Made by a program: the position numbers and the translations under genes. 64,000 bases of DNA from positions 62,001-126,000 of the forward strand of contig CM074127.1 in the NCBI GenBank assembly GCA_037178625.1, written 5' to 3'. The stretch comes from Skeletonema tropicum. Taxonomy: Eukaryota > Bacillariophyta > Thalassiosirophyceae > Thalassiosirales > Thalassiosiraceae. Below are positions 1 to 13,300 of this stretch, piece by piece. The notes under the pieces were generated by a model. The model worked only from the letters and a program-made list of their open reading frames with translations. It was not told the DNA's origin and did not search any database. Positions within the stretch are counted from its first letter, which is position 1, and each line of letters begins with the position of its first letter.

Positions 1-3000
1 GTGTTGATGTTTTGGATCTTTTTGTGATGGTGCGACATCATCATTCACTCACCTTCTCAATCACTCACCAACACTCAACACCATCACAACCACAACGAAC
101 CATGCTAATAATGCTACTCGTACTCGTACCAACCAATCACCCACTCGCCAGCGTAGCGTGCCAACAATTCATTGATCTTACCTGATCTACGTTAAGTGTC
201 TTCAGCGAAGCGTTTGATGAGTCCATACCAACCTTCTGCTCATCCAGTAAAGGAAGTGTCTTGTGTGAGGGCTGAGCGGTACGATAGCGAGGAACTCTAT
301 TGACTATGGATCTTCGTCCGTACCAACTGTCTGGAACTCATCCTTCCTTAGCGGTCGCTTTTTGAGATCTTCGACCAATCAAGCTAGAATGAATCTCATC
401 TGATCTACAGCAGTGTCTTGCAAGGGCCTTGGCCGAGCAGTGATCATCATGGTATCGCCGATCTATACAGCAGAGTATTTTGGAATCTCGCACGTAACAA
501 TAATTATTGTCATGGACGGTGCTGATCGTCTAGGAGTGTGTGATTATTGTATTAATTGATAGCGCTTGAGACGAGGATTCGAATGGTTGTGTCATTGTCA
601 TTGCTATCTATCTACGGAGGCCGAGCTGTGTTTATATTGGATGGATTTGGATTGTCGATCTGGATCTGGGGCCCAGTATTCAGTATTGTAGTCGGATTGT
701 AGACCCCTCTCGAGTTGAGTCGATTGACAAAAGATCAATATTTGGCCTTGCAACTGCAACTAATCGATAGAGCGCTACGACAGCTTGCGAATACTGGTCG
801 AATCGTATCAATCCGATGGAATGGAGAGGACAAGAGTTATGGATGGATTACTATTACTGAATCTGAATGGTCGGTGAGCAAAGAGGGGGGATAGTGTTTA
901 CGTTTACTTTGGTTACTTAGTTATATTCATATTACATTATTACTTGAATGTCCATGTCCATCTACCATCATCTATCTCCTATCTCTCCAACCATACCATA
1001 CCTCTCAATCTCAATATAATCCACCCACGTGTTGAGCATCCGACAAACAGCCCACCAAATGATGATCGGAATCCATCATGGATGATTCGCCTTCGAAAGC
1101 CGTCATTAAGCTTAGCTTTCCTCCTCCTCCTCCGTTGCTGTTGCCGCCACCACTTCCTCTTCCACCAATCCCCCGTCTCATTGTTGATGAATGCCTCTTG
1201 CGTTGATTCCGAAGTACAGATGCAGCATGACGAGCTGATATCCTGAGGTGGTTGTTTGTGTCTCCTCTCCGCTGACGGATTGTTTGTGGAGGGCGTAGAG
1301 TTCGAGACGGTCGCGGTTGGGTCATCATAATTCAATTTCAATTCAATTCTTCGTCAATATCTTGGCTTCTCCCCGTCCAATGAAGACGATGAGTGTCGTT
1401 TTGGAAAGCTCTCATCTAGCTCTATCGATCGTTGATATTACCATGGCCAAATATCGATCTGTTGCCATCCAATCGATCCGGTTAAAAACGGGGTAACAGT
1501 TAGAGCTCGGCCAAATCATCTGGCTTGACATAGATAATTCCACCAATAGAGTCCAAGTAATAATCCAATTTGACACATTGACCACCGCTGGAATCGTCTC
1601 CTCAAGCTCTATCGATTAGTACCATAATCAGCATTACCACTGCCGCCGTCAAAATGTCAAGGCCCTCGCAAATACTGTGAAGGACGGAGGCGAAGATCCA
1701 CACTAATAATCACAGCTCGATCTCAAAAAGCGACCACTTTAATGCGGCGGGCTCCAGACAGTTGGCACCAGCGCATCCAATAATAAACAGTGCTCGGGCA
1801 GGGGCCCTCGCCAAACACACTCCCTTCAATGCAGTGCCGTCAATGATAGGTTGGCACGGACGCATCCAACGCTGCGCTGAAGAACGTTAAAGGAGGAGGA
1901 GTGTGATCCAGACAGTTGGCACATGGAAGATCCATAGTTAATTAACAGAGCTCGGCCCTCGCACAACACACTTCCTTTATCATCGATGTGTTCATGATTG
2001 GTTCATTGTGGCGAGCGGGTGATTGGTTGGAACGATAGTGTAGTAGCCATGGTGCGGTGTTAGTTGTGTGTTGATGTTTTGGATCTTTTTGTGATGGTGC
2101 GACATCATCATTCACTCACCTTCTCAATCACTCACCAACACTCAACACCATCACAACCACAACGAACCATGCTAATAATGCTACTCGTACTCGTACCAAC
2201 CAATCACCCACTCGCCAGCGTAGCGTGCCAACAATTCATTGATCTTACCTGATCTACGTTAAGTGTCTTCAGCGAAGCGTTTGATGAGTCCATACCAACC
2301 TTCTGCTCATCCAGTAAAGGAAGTGTCTTGTGTGAGGGCTGAGCGGTACGATAGCGAGGAACTCTATTGACTATGGATCTTCGTCCGTACCAACTGTCTG
2401 GAACTCATCCTTCCTTAGCGGTCGCTTTTTGAGATCTTCGACCAATCAAGCTAGAATGAATCTCATCTGATCTACAGCAGTGTCTTGCAAGGGCCTTGGC
2501 CGAGCAGTGATCATCATGGTATCGCCGATCTATACAGCAGAGTATTTTGGAATCTCGCACGTAACAATAATTATTGTCATGGACGGTGGGCTGATCGTCT
2601 AGGAGTGTGTGATTATTGTATTAATTGATAGCGCTTGAGACGAGGATTCGAATGGTTGTGTCATTGTCATTGCTATCTATCTACGGAGGCCGAGCTGTGT
2701 TTATATTGGATGGATTTGGATTGTCGATCTGGATCTGGGGCCCAGTATTCAGTATTGTAGTCGGATTGTAGACCCCTCTCGAGTTGAGTCGATTGACAAA
2801 AGATCAATATTTGGCCTTGCAACTGCAACTAATCGATAGAGCGCTACGACAGCTTGCGAATACTGGTCGAATCGTATCAATCCGATGGAATGGAGAGGAC
2901 AAGAGTTATGGATGGATTACTATTACTGAATCTGAATGGTCGGTGAGCAAAGAGGGGGGATAGTGTTTACGTTTACTTTGGTTACTTAGTTATATTCATA

Positions 3001-3931
3001 TTACATTATTACTTGAATGTCCATGTCCATCTACCATCATCTATCTCCTATCTCTCCAACCATACCATACCTCTCAATCTCAATATAATCCACCCACGTG
3101 TTGAGCATCCGACAAACAGCCCACCAAATGATGATCGGAATCCATCATGGATGATTCGCCTTCGAAAGCCGTCATTAAGCTTAGCTTTCCTCCTCCTCCT
3201 CCGTTGCTGTTGCCGCCACCACTTCCTCTTCCACCAATCCCCCGTCTCATTGTTGATGAATGCCTCTTGCGTTGATTCCGAAGTACAGATGCAGCATGAC
3301 GAGCTGATATCCTGAGGTGGTTGTTTGTGTCTCCTCTCCGCTGACGGATTGTTTGTGGAGGGCGTAGAGTTCGAGACGGTCGCGGTTGGGTCATCATAAT
3401 TCAATTTCAATTCAATTCTTCGTCAATATCTTGGCTTCTCCCCGTCCAATGAAGACGATGAGTGTCGTTTTGGAAAGCTCTCATCTAGCTCTATCGATCG
3501 TTGATATTACCATGGCCAAATATCGATCTGTTGCCATCCAATCGATCCGGTTAAAAACGGGGTAACAGTTAGAGCTCGGCCAAATCATCTGGCTTGACAT
3601 AGATAATTCCACCAATAGAGTCCAAGTAATAATCCAATTTGACACATTGACCACCGCTGGAATCGTCTCCTCAAGCTCTATCGATTAGTACCATAATCAG
3701 CATTACCACTGCCGCCGTCAAAATGTCAAGGCCCTCGCAAATACTGTGAAGGACGGAGGCGAAGATCCACACTAATAATCACAGCTCGATCTCAAAAAGC
3801 GACCACTTTAATGCGGCGGGCTCCAGACAGTTGGCACCAGCGCATCCAATAATAAACAGTGCTCGGGCAGGGGCCCTCGCCAAACACACTCCCTTCAATG
3901 CAGTGCCGTCAATGATAGGTTGGCACGGACG
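1..3931. repeat. 2.07-kb tandem duplication, two copies
   Basis: Bases 1-2067 recur from 2068 onward in the same orientation. The offset is 2067 at first and becomes 2069 after a 2-base difference (near 527 in copy 1 and 2587 in copy 2). The second copy follows the first almost base for base until the gap at 3932. No convincing gene lies in either copy: the ORFs of 100-120 codons near 944-1341 overlap on both strands, are low in complexity (Arg/Gln/Ser runs) and are conserved only because the DNA is duplicated. Each unit contains a 14-bp palindrome (497-510 in copy 1) and several diverged copies, in both orientations, of a ~30-bp motif. This is either a long-period satellite or a local duplication; more copies may be hidden in the gap. 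Confidence 0.9.
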
Positions 3932-4431
3932 NNNNNNNNNNNNNNNNNNNNNNNNNNNNNNNNNNNNNNNNNNNNNNNNNNNNNNNNNNNNNNNNNNNNN
4001 NNNNNNNNNNNNNNNNNNNNNNNNNNNNNNNNNNNNNNNNNNNNNNNNNNNNNNNNNNNNNNNNNNNNNNNNNNNNNNNNNNNNNNNNNNNNNNNNNNNN
4101 NNNNNNNNNNNNNNNNNNNNNNNNNNNNNNNNNNNNNNNNNNNNNNNNNNNNNNNNNNNNNNNNNNNNNNNNNNNNNNNNNNNNNNNNNNNNNNNNNNNN
4201 NNNNNNNNNNNNNNNNNNNNNNNNNNNNNNNNNNNNNNNNNNNNNNNNNNNNNNNNNNNNNNNNNNNNNNNNNNNNNNNNNNNNNNNNNNNNNNNNNNNN
4301 NNNNNNNNNNNNNNNNNNNNNNNNNNNNNNNNNNNNNNNNNNNNNNNNNNNNNNNNNNNNNNNNNNNNNNNNNNNNNNNNNNNNNNNNNNNNNNNNNNNN
4401 NNNNNNNNNNNNNNNNNNNNNNNNNNNNNNN
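3932..4431. other. Assembly gap (500 N)
   Basis: Exactly 500 N, a conventional placeholder. It separates the 2.07-kb repeat from the 184-bp satellite, so the join between these two repeat families has not been sequenced here. Confidence 0.99.
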
Positions 4432-6627
4432 CCACCAAATCGTACCTATCGTCGCCATTACACGCATGAGCCGCTTCTAGTGGCCCATTACAGTCGGCGG
4501 TGATACCATACAAGCACATTAGCACTGCTCAGACGTTTGGCGTGCGTAGAAGCGATGCTACAGTCTCGTGGCGGATATGGGAGGTCCAGTGTGGGCTGGC
4601 CAGCAGCACCACATCCCACCAAATCGTACCTATCGTCGCCATTACACGCATGAGCCGCTTCTAGTGGCCCATTACAGTCGGCGGTGATACCATACAAGCA
4701 CATTAGCACTGCTCAGACGTTTGGCGTGCGTAGAAGCGATGCTACAGTCTCGTGGCAGATATGGGAGGTCTAGTGTGGGCTGGCCAGCAGCACCACATCC
4801 CACCAAATCGTACCTATCGTCGCCATTACACGCATGAGCCGCTTCTAGTGGCCCATTACAGTCGGCGGTGATACCATACAAGCACATTAGCACTGCTCAG
4901 ACGTTTGGCGTGCGTAGAAGCGATGCTACAGTCTCGTGGCAGATATGGGAGGTCTAGTGTGGGCTGGCCAGCAGCACCACATCCCACCAAATCGTACCTA
5001 TCGTCGCCATTACACGCATGAGCCGCTTCTAGTGGCCCATTACAGTCGGCGGTGATACCATACAAGCACATTAGCACTGCTCAGACGTTTGGCGTGCGTA
5101 GAAGCGATGCTAGAGTCTCGTGGCGGATATGGGAGGTCTAGTGTGGGCTGGCCAGCAGCACCACATCCCACCAAATCGTACCTATCGTCGCCATTACACG
5201 CATGAGCCGCTTCTAGTGGCCCATTACAGTCGGCGGTGATACCATACAAGCACATTAGCACTGCTCAGACGTTTGGCGTGCGTAGAAGCGATGCTAGAGT
5301 CTCGTGGCGGATATGGGAGGTCCAGTGTGGGCTGGCCAGCAGCACCACATCCCACCAAATCGTACCTATCGTCGCCATTACACGCATGAGCCGCTTCTAG
5401 TGGCCCATTACAGTCGGCGGTGATACCATACAAGCACATTAGCACTGCTCAGACGTTTGGCGTGCGTAGAAGCGATGCTACAGTCTCGTGGCTGATATGG
5501 GAGGTCCAGTGTGGGCAGGCCAGCAGCACCACATCCCACCAAATCGTACCTATCGTCGCCATTACACGCATGAGCCGCTTCTAGTGGCCCATTACAGTCG
5601 GCGGTGATACCATACAAGCACATTAGCACTGCTCAGACGTTTGGCGTGCGTAGAAGCGATGCTACAGTCTCGTGGCAGATATGGGAGGTCTAGTGTGGGC
5701 TGGCCAGCAGCACCACATCCCACCAAATCGTACCTATCGTCGCCATTACACGCATGAGCCGCTTCTAGTGGCCCATTACAGTCGGCGGTGATACCATACA
5801 AGCACATTAGCACTGCTCAGACGTTTGGCGTGCGTAGAAGCGATGCTAGAGTCTCGTGGCGGATATGGGAGGTCCAGTGTGGGCTGGCCAGCAGCACCAC
5901 ATCCCACCAAATCGTACCTATCGTCGCCATTACACGCATGAGCCGCTTCTAGTGGCCCATTACAGTCGGCGGTGATACCATACAAGCACATTAGCACTGC
6001 TCAGACGTTTGGCGTGCGTAGAAGCGATGCTACAGTCTCGTGGCAGATATGGGAGGTCTAGTGTGGGCTGGCCAGCAGCACCACATCCCACCAAATCGTA
6101 CCTATCGTCGCCATTACACGCATGAGCCGCTTCTAGTGGCCCATTACAGTCGGCGGTGATACCATACAAGCACATTAGCACTGCTCAGACGTTTGGCGTG
6201 CGTAGAAGCGATGCTAGAGTCTCGTGGCGGATATGGGAGGTCCAGTGTGGGCTGGCCAGCAGCACCACATCCCACCAAATCGTACCTATCGTCGCCATTA
6301 CACGCATGAGCCGCTTCTAGTGGCCCATTACAGTCGGCGGTGATACCATACAAGCACATTAGCACTGCTCAGACGTTTGGCGTGCGTAGAAGCGATGCTA
6401 CAGTCTCGTGGCAGATATGGGAGGTCTAGTGTGGGCTGGCCAGCAGCACCACATCCCACCAAATCGTACCTATCGTCGCCATTACACGCATGAGCCGCTT
6501 CTAGTGGCCCATTACAGTCGGCGGTGATACCATACAAGCACATTAGCACTGCTCAGACGTTTGGCGTGCGTAGAAGCGATGCTACAGTCTCGTGGCAGAT
6601 ATGGGAGGTCTAGTGTGGGCTGGCCAG
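4432..6627. repeat. 184-bp satellite array, left block (~12 monomers)
   Basis: Head-to-tail monomers of 184 bp with almost no indels; differences are limited to a few diagnostic sites. Three main monomer types can be told apart. Type A has cagtctcgtggcagat plus ggtctag. Type B has gagtctcgtggcggat plus ggtccag. Type C has cagtctcgtggctgat plus gggcagg. The order here is hybrid, A, A, B-like, B, C, A, B, A, B, A, A(partial). The last monomer is cut at 6627 by the left LTR of a retrotransposon and the array resumes at 10331. The left edge runs into a gap. Confidence 0.97.
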
Positions 6628-6844
6628 TGTCGAGGTACGATAGGTACTGACATAATAGTATTTATGTATCGATCTCTTTACGTAGATATTCAGAAGAAGT
6701 GCGTAGGAAAGATCCACGTCGACAGCATCATCTCCATATCCATTAACAACCATGAAGAAGTCTAGCAGTAGTAACACTCACAATTATTAATATTGTCAAT
6801 CGATCATAGACTCCCTCTAGAACTGAATTCAGCTTACCTGGTCA
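6628..6844. repeat. Left LTR (217 bp)
   Basis: Begins TGTCGAGG and ends CTGGTCA, and is identical as read to 10114-10330. It is directly preceded by the GCCAG target-site copy. The sequence after it (from 6845) contains ttatcagcacc, which could pair with an anticodon-arm tRNA half; this primer-site idea is weak. Confidence 0.93.
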
Positions 6845-7386
6845 TTGATAATTATCAGCACCGAAACACATCGTTACTATGCGATCACTGTTAGAAAGAA
6901 ATGTTTCATCCAAAAGCTACGCAATCTCCGATGTCAATAAAGAAAAATAAACTCGTCTTCAATAGCAACACCAACGACAAGCAATAACTCAACATTATAT
7001 ACATGCAGCTGTCTACACAGCATCTCGAGGTCCAGATAGAAATTGTGTCCTTCTCCGCTCAGCGGCCCTCCAAGTAATGGTAATACTCAAGGCTCTTTCG
7101 CCTCACACAAAACGTAATCAAACAGCAATTTATTATATTCAAAACCCAGTCAGCTCTGGGCGGATACCCAGCGTTGGATCCGCCATACAGCGGAGCCCTG
7201 GTACGGATGGCCGTCGAGATGGATCCGTTAGGTTGTAGTAGCTGTTTTCAGTGAAGTTCTATCCAACCATTTCCGCTGCATATCAGCCATGTTGAGGGTC
7301 CCAGCGTCGGATCCTCGTTTTCAGCCCAAGAGTGGCAGTCGCGGAGAGCCCAGCGTCGGCTCCTTTGTCCCAGCGTCGGATCCGCT

Positions 7387-7413
7387 TGGTTGTGCTGCAT
7401 ATCAGCACAACCA
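7387..7413. other. Perfect 11-bp-stem hairpin inside the LTR element
   Basis: The arm tggttgtgctg (7387-7397) and its exact reverse complement (7403-7413) flank a catat loop. It follows the run of cccagcgtcggatcc-like motifs. It may be an RNA structure of the element transcript; no function can be read from it. Confidence 0.75.
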
Positions 7414-7797
7414 CTTACTCAATAGATGAATTATATCCACCTTGGCATACCCAAGAGAGACTGCTAACACTAACAATGCTAACACTAACACTAACCCAGC
7501 AAATTGGAATCTCACTAGCAACACTACAGTTTATGACCCAGAAGGTCTTTTCATGAGCATCACTAACAATATTGTTATGACCCAAAGGTCTTTATTCCTT
7601 TTCAAACGATTATCTACAGGCGATCCATGCGTCGCACTACCACAAGAATTAGAGTTGAATATTGCACAAGATGTGCACATTGCGAAGCCAAGTGAAATGG
7701 CTCACGGAGAGAATCCAGCGGGCAATTCCGACTACCATCATTATTATTTGCCAGATTTATTTATGGAAAGTTTTTGAAAGTCAAATGAGTTATCTTT

Positions 7798-9620
7798 AAT
7801 TATCCGAGAGCGGAGAGGAGGCAGGATGAACTGTCCTTTGATCCAGTTCAATTTCATACAAAAGCGGACATTGCGTAGACTTACGCTCCTACTTGACAAA
7901 TATTTGCTAGTACAGTTGCGGATCAAGAGTATCTTATTGAAGCGGATCAAGAGTATCTTATTGAAATTGCAGAGTCGAAAGAAGTTCTCATCCAATCGAT
8001 TACTGGGGCAGTATCTTTATCAATCTTCAACACCGATCAATATAATCGAAGGCCCAGACTCACTGCTGGTGCCAATGAAAGATCCATCCCACTTGCAATG
8101 GTTATTGTACAAGTTCTCCTATTCAAGGCAAGGGTTCTGTTCGTTACGCGCTACAAGACGCTGGTTCTAATATCAGCCATCATTCCCGAAGATACCAAGA
8201 CTGATCAAGTGCAAAAACGCAAGAAGCATGTCAGCCAGCAGCTGATCTACTAGTCTCCATTGGAAAATTGAACAATAAATGATCCTGTCTCTCTGAGTTT
8301 GATAGAAATGCAGTATTTGAAATACAGCAGCTCCAAGACTTTTCAGCCGATTGTCGCTTCGACCTCATTCTCTAGGAATGGATTTCGTTACCAAGACATT
8401 TACAATTGGGCTTCTCATGCCTGCGGCATCATGTAATCCAGAAGACAACGGTATAGTCCAGCGAATGCATCTCATTATTGGAAATTCTTTGCGTGCACTT
8501 TTGAAAGAAATCTTTGTCGAAACCAGTGAAAACTCACAGTTTATGTATTTTCAAGCCTTACACTCAGTTCAGTACAACGTGCCGCTTCAGGTGAAATTCT
8601 TATACGCAACTTCAATATCAATGTGGCACTCAATATTCAAACGATGACAACTTCATGTCCTCAAGGATGCTATTACAGCAATTGCGAAACGCTCGAGGTA
8701 TCAAGAAATTTTACACCGTCTTCAAGAAACGTCCTATTGTCACAACAGTCCTTTAAGCGCTGGCCAAGTTTGCTAGCAATTCTGAGTTCCCTTCGAAAAG
8801 CAAATACAATTATCCGAGAAATGAGAGGGGGCAGGATGAACTGTCCTCTACTCCAGTCCAATCAAGCTACAGCCACAGAGCATTTCAATTTATCGAATAT
8901 CATTTCAATTTCTTATTTTTAGGCATACAGAAATCGTGCCATTTTACGGAACATCCATTTTACATACAACAGCCCGAAAGAGGTGTGATCGACAAGTGAA
9001 TCAGCAAGCAAAGTGAACGCAACAACTTTGGGTACTTCAAGGCCCTAATAGACACTGGTTTAATACCAGCCATTATCCTCATCCCTACGGGTTCCAAGGC
9101 TGATCAATTGTAGAAATGTCAGGAGCTGGTCAGCACAGCAGCTGGTCTAGAAGCCTCCATGGAAAGTTGACAATGAATGGTCTCCGTCTCTCCGAGTTTG
9201 ATATAAAAGCAGTTATTGAAACACAGCAGATCCAAATCCGGTAACTATGTCCGTTTGAAGAATAATATTTGTCGAACACAGCGATGCTCACAGTTTATTT
9301 CAGTCTTAAACTCAGTGCATTACAACAGCTATAGAGTTAACAAGCTAATTATGTTCTCTCAGGAAAATATATACACAACGCCAAGTTGGCAATCAATATC
9401 GATCAAATTAAACGATGACAACTTTGTGTCTTCAAGGATGCTATTATATCAAACGCGCAACGCTAAGCCTACGACAAAAGTTGGCGCTCGAGTTCTCAAG
9501 AAAGTTTACATCTATCGTGAAGCTTGGCCAGCGATGGGTTGGTCCTTATCCTTATACTGTCAAAACAGTCCGAAGCTACAGGTACAACAAGTCTTTTCAA
9601 TTGTTCACATATCATTTTCG
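7798..9620. repeat. Diverged internal duplication within the LTR element
   Basis: Three blocks match in the same order. These are 7798-7860 with 8808-8870, about 8155-8360 with 9049-9240, and about 8638-8720 with 9409-9500. The offsets shrink from ~1010 to ~894 to ~771 bp because of deletions in the right copy. The copies carry many substitutions, unlike the identical LTRs, so the duplication is much older than the insertion at this site. It could be a relic of coding sequence, but no protein family was recognised. Confidence 0.75.
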
Positions 9621-10113
9621 TTTCTCTCAAGTCGCAGGACCTAGAAGTCAAGTGCAATTTTTACAAGCAATGTCTCATGAGTTCGATCCATGGGGCAGCA
9701 ATGCCAAAGTACAGTAGTTGCTGGCATACTGAGCATGTATGTATCGAACTTTCATGACCAACCGATGGTCAGCAAAGGAATAGCAATCAACACCAAAGGA
9801 ATAGCAATCAACACATTAGCTAGAATCTTCGAATTGTTAGCAGCAGTAGCGGCAACAGCATCAGCAGATAGATAGATAGAGATACTGAGATGAAAAGACA
9901 GATAGGTAGAATGAGAAAGAGAATAGCGTACCCCCTGCCTTGAGTAGGTTCCGTGGTTATGGGTTCCACAGCGGAAATTCCCGCATAAAAAGTACCTTCG
10001 CGTGCACGCTAGATTAGTCAGAATATCCAAGAATAGTCAAGGAATGAAATTTCAATATCAGCCAAATCAAAGCAAACAATAACAACGCTTGAGCTCGATC
10101 CATGGGGCAGCAA

Positions 10114-10330
10114 TGTCGAGGTACGATAGGTACTGACATAATAGTATTTATGTATCGATCTCTTTACGTAGATATTCAGAAGAAGTGCGTAGGAAAGATC
10201 CACGTCGACAGCATCATCTCCATATCCATTAACAACCATGAAGAAGTCTAGCAGTAGTAACACTCACAATTATTAATATTGTCAATCGATCATAGACTCC
10301 CTCTAGAACTGAATTCAGCTTACCTGGTCA
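10114..10330. repeat. Right LTR (217 bp)
   Basis: Identical as read to 6628-6844. It is followed by the second GCCAG target-site copy at 10331 and then by satellite. The bases just before it, ccatggggcagcaa, also occur near 9690, so a short purine-rich priming site is possible but not clear. Confidence 0.93.
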
Positions 10331-13300
10331 GCCAGCAGCACCACATCCCACCAAATCGTACCTATCGTCGCCATTACACGCATGAGCCGCTTCTAGTGGC
10401 CCATTACAGTCGGCGGTGATACCATACAAGCACATTAGCACTGCTCAGACGTTTGGCGTGCGTAGAAGCGATGCTAGAGTCTCGTGGCGGATATGGGAGG
10501 TCCAGTGTGGGCTGGCCAGCAGCACCACATCCCACCAAATCGTACCTATCGTCGCCATTACACGCATGAGCCGCTTCTAGTGGCCCATTACAGTCGGCGG
10601 TGATACCATACAAGCACATTAGCACTGCTCAGACGTTTGGCGTGCGTAGAAGCGATGCTACAGTCTCGTGGCTGATATGGGAGGTCCAGTGTGGGCAGGC
10701 CAGCAGCACCACATCCCACCAAATCGTACCTATCGTCGCCATTACACGCATGAGCCGCTTCTAGTGGCCCATTACAGTCGGCGGTGATACCATACAAGCA
10801 CATTAGCACTGCTCAGACGTTTGGCGTGCGTAGAAGCGATGCTACGGTCTCGTGGCAGATATGGGAGGTCTAGTGTGGGCTGGCCAGCAGCACCACATCC
10901 CACCAAATCGTACCTATCGTCGCCATTACACGCATGAGCCGCTTCTAGTGGCCCATTACAGTCGGCGGTGATACCATACAAGCACATTAGCACTGCTCAG
11001 ACGTTTGGCGTGCGTAGAAGCGATGCTAGAGTCTCGTGGCGGATATGGGAGGTCCAGTGTGGGCTGGCCAGCAGCACCACATCCCACCAAATCGTACCTA
11101 TCGTCGCCATTACACGCATGAGCCGCTTCTAGTGGCCCATTACAGTCGGCGGTGATACCATACAAGCACATTAGCACTGCTCAGACGTTTGGCGTGCGTA
11201 GAAGCGATGCTACAGTCTCGTGGCTGATATGGGAGGTCCAGTGTGGGCAGGCCAGCAGCACCACATCCCACCAAATCGTACCTATCGTCGCCATTACACG
11301 CATGAGCCGCTTCTAGTGGCCCATTACAGTCGGCGGTGATACCATACAAGCACATTAGCACTGCTCAGACGTTTGGCGTGCGTAGAAGCGATGCTACAGT
11401 CTCGTGGCAGATATGGGAGGTCTAGTGTGGGCTGGCCAGCAGCACCACATCCCACCAAATCGTACCTATCGTCGCCATTACACGCATGAGCCGCTTCTAG
11501 TGGCCCATTACAGTCGGCGGTGATACCATACAAGCACATTAGCACTGCTCAGACGTTTGGCGTGCGTAGAAGCGATGCTAGAGTCTCGTGGCGGATATGG
11601 GAGGTCCAGTGTGGGCTGGCCAGCAGCACCACATCCCACCAAATCGTACCTATCGTCGCCATTACACGCATGAGCCGCTTCTAGTGGCCCATTACAGTCG
11701 GCGGTGATACCATACAAGCACATTAGCACTGCTCAGACGTTTGGCGTGCGTAGAAGCGATGCTAGAGTCTCGTGGCGGATATGGGAGGTCCAGTGTGGGC
11801 TGGCCAGCAGCACCACATCCCACCAAATCGTACCTATCGTCGCCATTACACGCATGAGCCGCTTCTAGTGGCCCATTACAGTCGGCGGTGATACCATACA
11901 AGCACATTAGCACTGCTCAGACGTTTGGCGTGCGTAGAAGCGATGCTACAGTCTCGTGGCAGATATGGGAGGTCTAGTGTGGGCTGGCCAGCAGCACCAC
12001 ATCCCACCAAATCGTACCTATCGTCGCCATTACACGCATGAGCCGCTTCTAGTGGCCCATTACAGTCGGCGGTGATACCATACAAGCACATTAGCACTGC
12101 TCAGACGTTTGGCGTGCGTAGAAGCGATGCTAGAGTCTCGTGGCGGATATGGGAGGTCCAGTGTGGGCTGGCCAGCAGCACCACATCCCACCAAATCGTA
12201 CCTATCGTCGCCATTACACGCATGAGCCGCTTCTAGTGGCCCATTACAGTCGGCGGTGATACCATACAAGCACATTAGCACTGCTCAGACGTTTGGCGTG
12301 CGTAGAAGCGATGCTACAGTCTCGTGGCTGATATGGGAGGTCCAGTGTGGGCAGGCCAGCAGCACCACATCCCACCAAATCGTACCTATCGTCGCCATTA
12401 CACGCATGAGCCGCTTCTAGTGGCCCATTACAGTCGGCGGTGATACCATACAAGCACATTAGCACTGCTCAGACGTTTGGCGTGCGTAGAAGCGATGCTA
12501 CAGTCTCGTGGCAGATATGGGAGGTCTAGTGTGGGCTGGCCAGCAGCACCACATCCCACCAAATCGTACCTATCGTCGCCATTACACGCATGAGCCGCTT
12601 CTAGTGGCCCATTACAGTCGGCGGTGATACCATACAAGCACATTAGCACTGCTCAGACGTTTGGCGTGCGTAGAAGCGATGCTAGAGTCTCGTGGCAGAT
12701 ATGGGAGGTCTAGTGTGGGCTGGCCAGCAGCACCACATCCCACCAAATCGTACCTATCGTCGCCATTACACGCATGAGCCGCTTCTAGTGGCCCATTACA
12801 GTCGGCGGTGATACCATACAAGCACATTAGCACTGCTCAGACGTTTGGCGTGCGTAGAAGCGATGCTAGAGTCTCGTGGCGGATATGGGAGGTCCAGTGT
12901 GGGCTGGCCAGCAGCACCACATCCCACCAAATCGTACCTATCGTCGCCATTACACGCATGAGCCGCTTCTAGTGGCCCATTACAGTCGGCGGTGATACCA
13001 TACAAGCACATTAGCACTGCTCAGACGTTTGGCGTGCGTAGAAGCGATGCTACAGTCTCGTGGCTGATATGGGAGGTCCAGTGTGGGCAGGCCAGCAGCA
13101 CCACATCCCACCAAATCGTACCTATCGTCGCCATTACACGCATGAGCCGCTTCTAGTGGCCCATTACAGTCGGCGGTGATACCATACAAGCACATTAGCA
13201 CTGCTCAGACGTTTGGCGTGCGTAGAAGCGATGCTACAGTCTCGTGGCAGATATGGGAGGTCTAGTGTGGGCTGGCCAGCAGCACCACATCCCACCAAAT

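Larger units (their letters stand above)
6628..10330. mobile_element. Non-autonomous LTR retrotransposon inserted in the satellite
   Basis: A 3703-bp element bounded by two 217-bp direct repeats that start TG and end CA, flanked by a 5-bp target-site duplication GCCAG (6623-6627 and 10331-10335). Removing it restores an uninterrupted 184-bp satellite. The two LTRs read as identical, so insertion is recent relative to point mutation. No gag, protease, integrase or reverse transcriptase was recognised, and all internal ORFs are short (up to ~142 codons), so it probably moves using another element's proteins (LARD/TRIM-like). The interior holds a diverged direct duplication (about 7.8-8.7 kb against 8.8-9.6 kb), four copies of a cccagcgtcggatcc-like motif (7168-7383) and a perfect hairpin. 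The element's own orientation is not established. Confidence 0.9.

Noticed and set aside
979..3410. ORFs of 100-120 codons in the 2.07-kb units
   Set aside because: They overlap on both strands and in several frames, are low in complexity, and recur only through the duplication.
6845..6865. tRNA primer-binding site after the left LTR
   Set aside because: The ttatcagcacc stretch can be matched to a tRNA anticodon arm, but the match is short, displaced from the LTR end, and the element's orientation is unknown.
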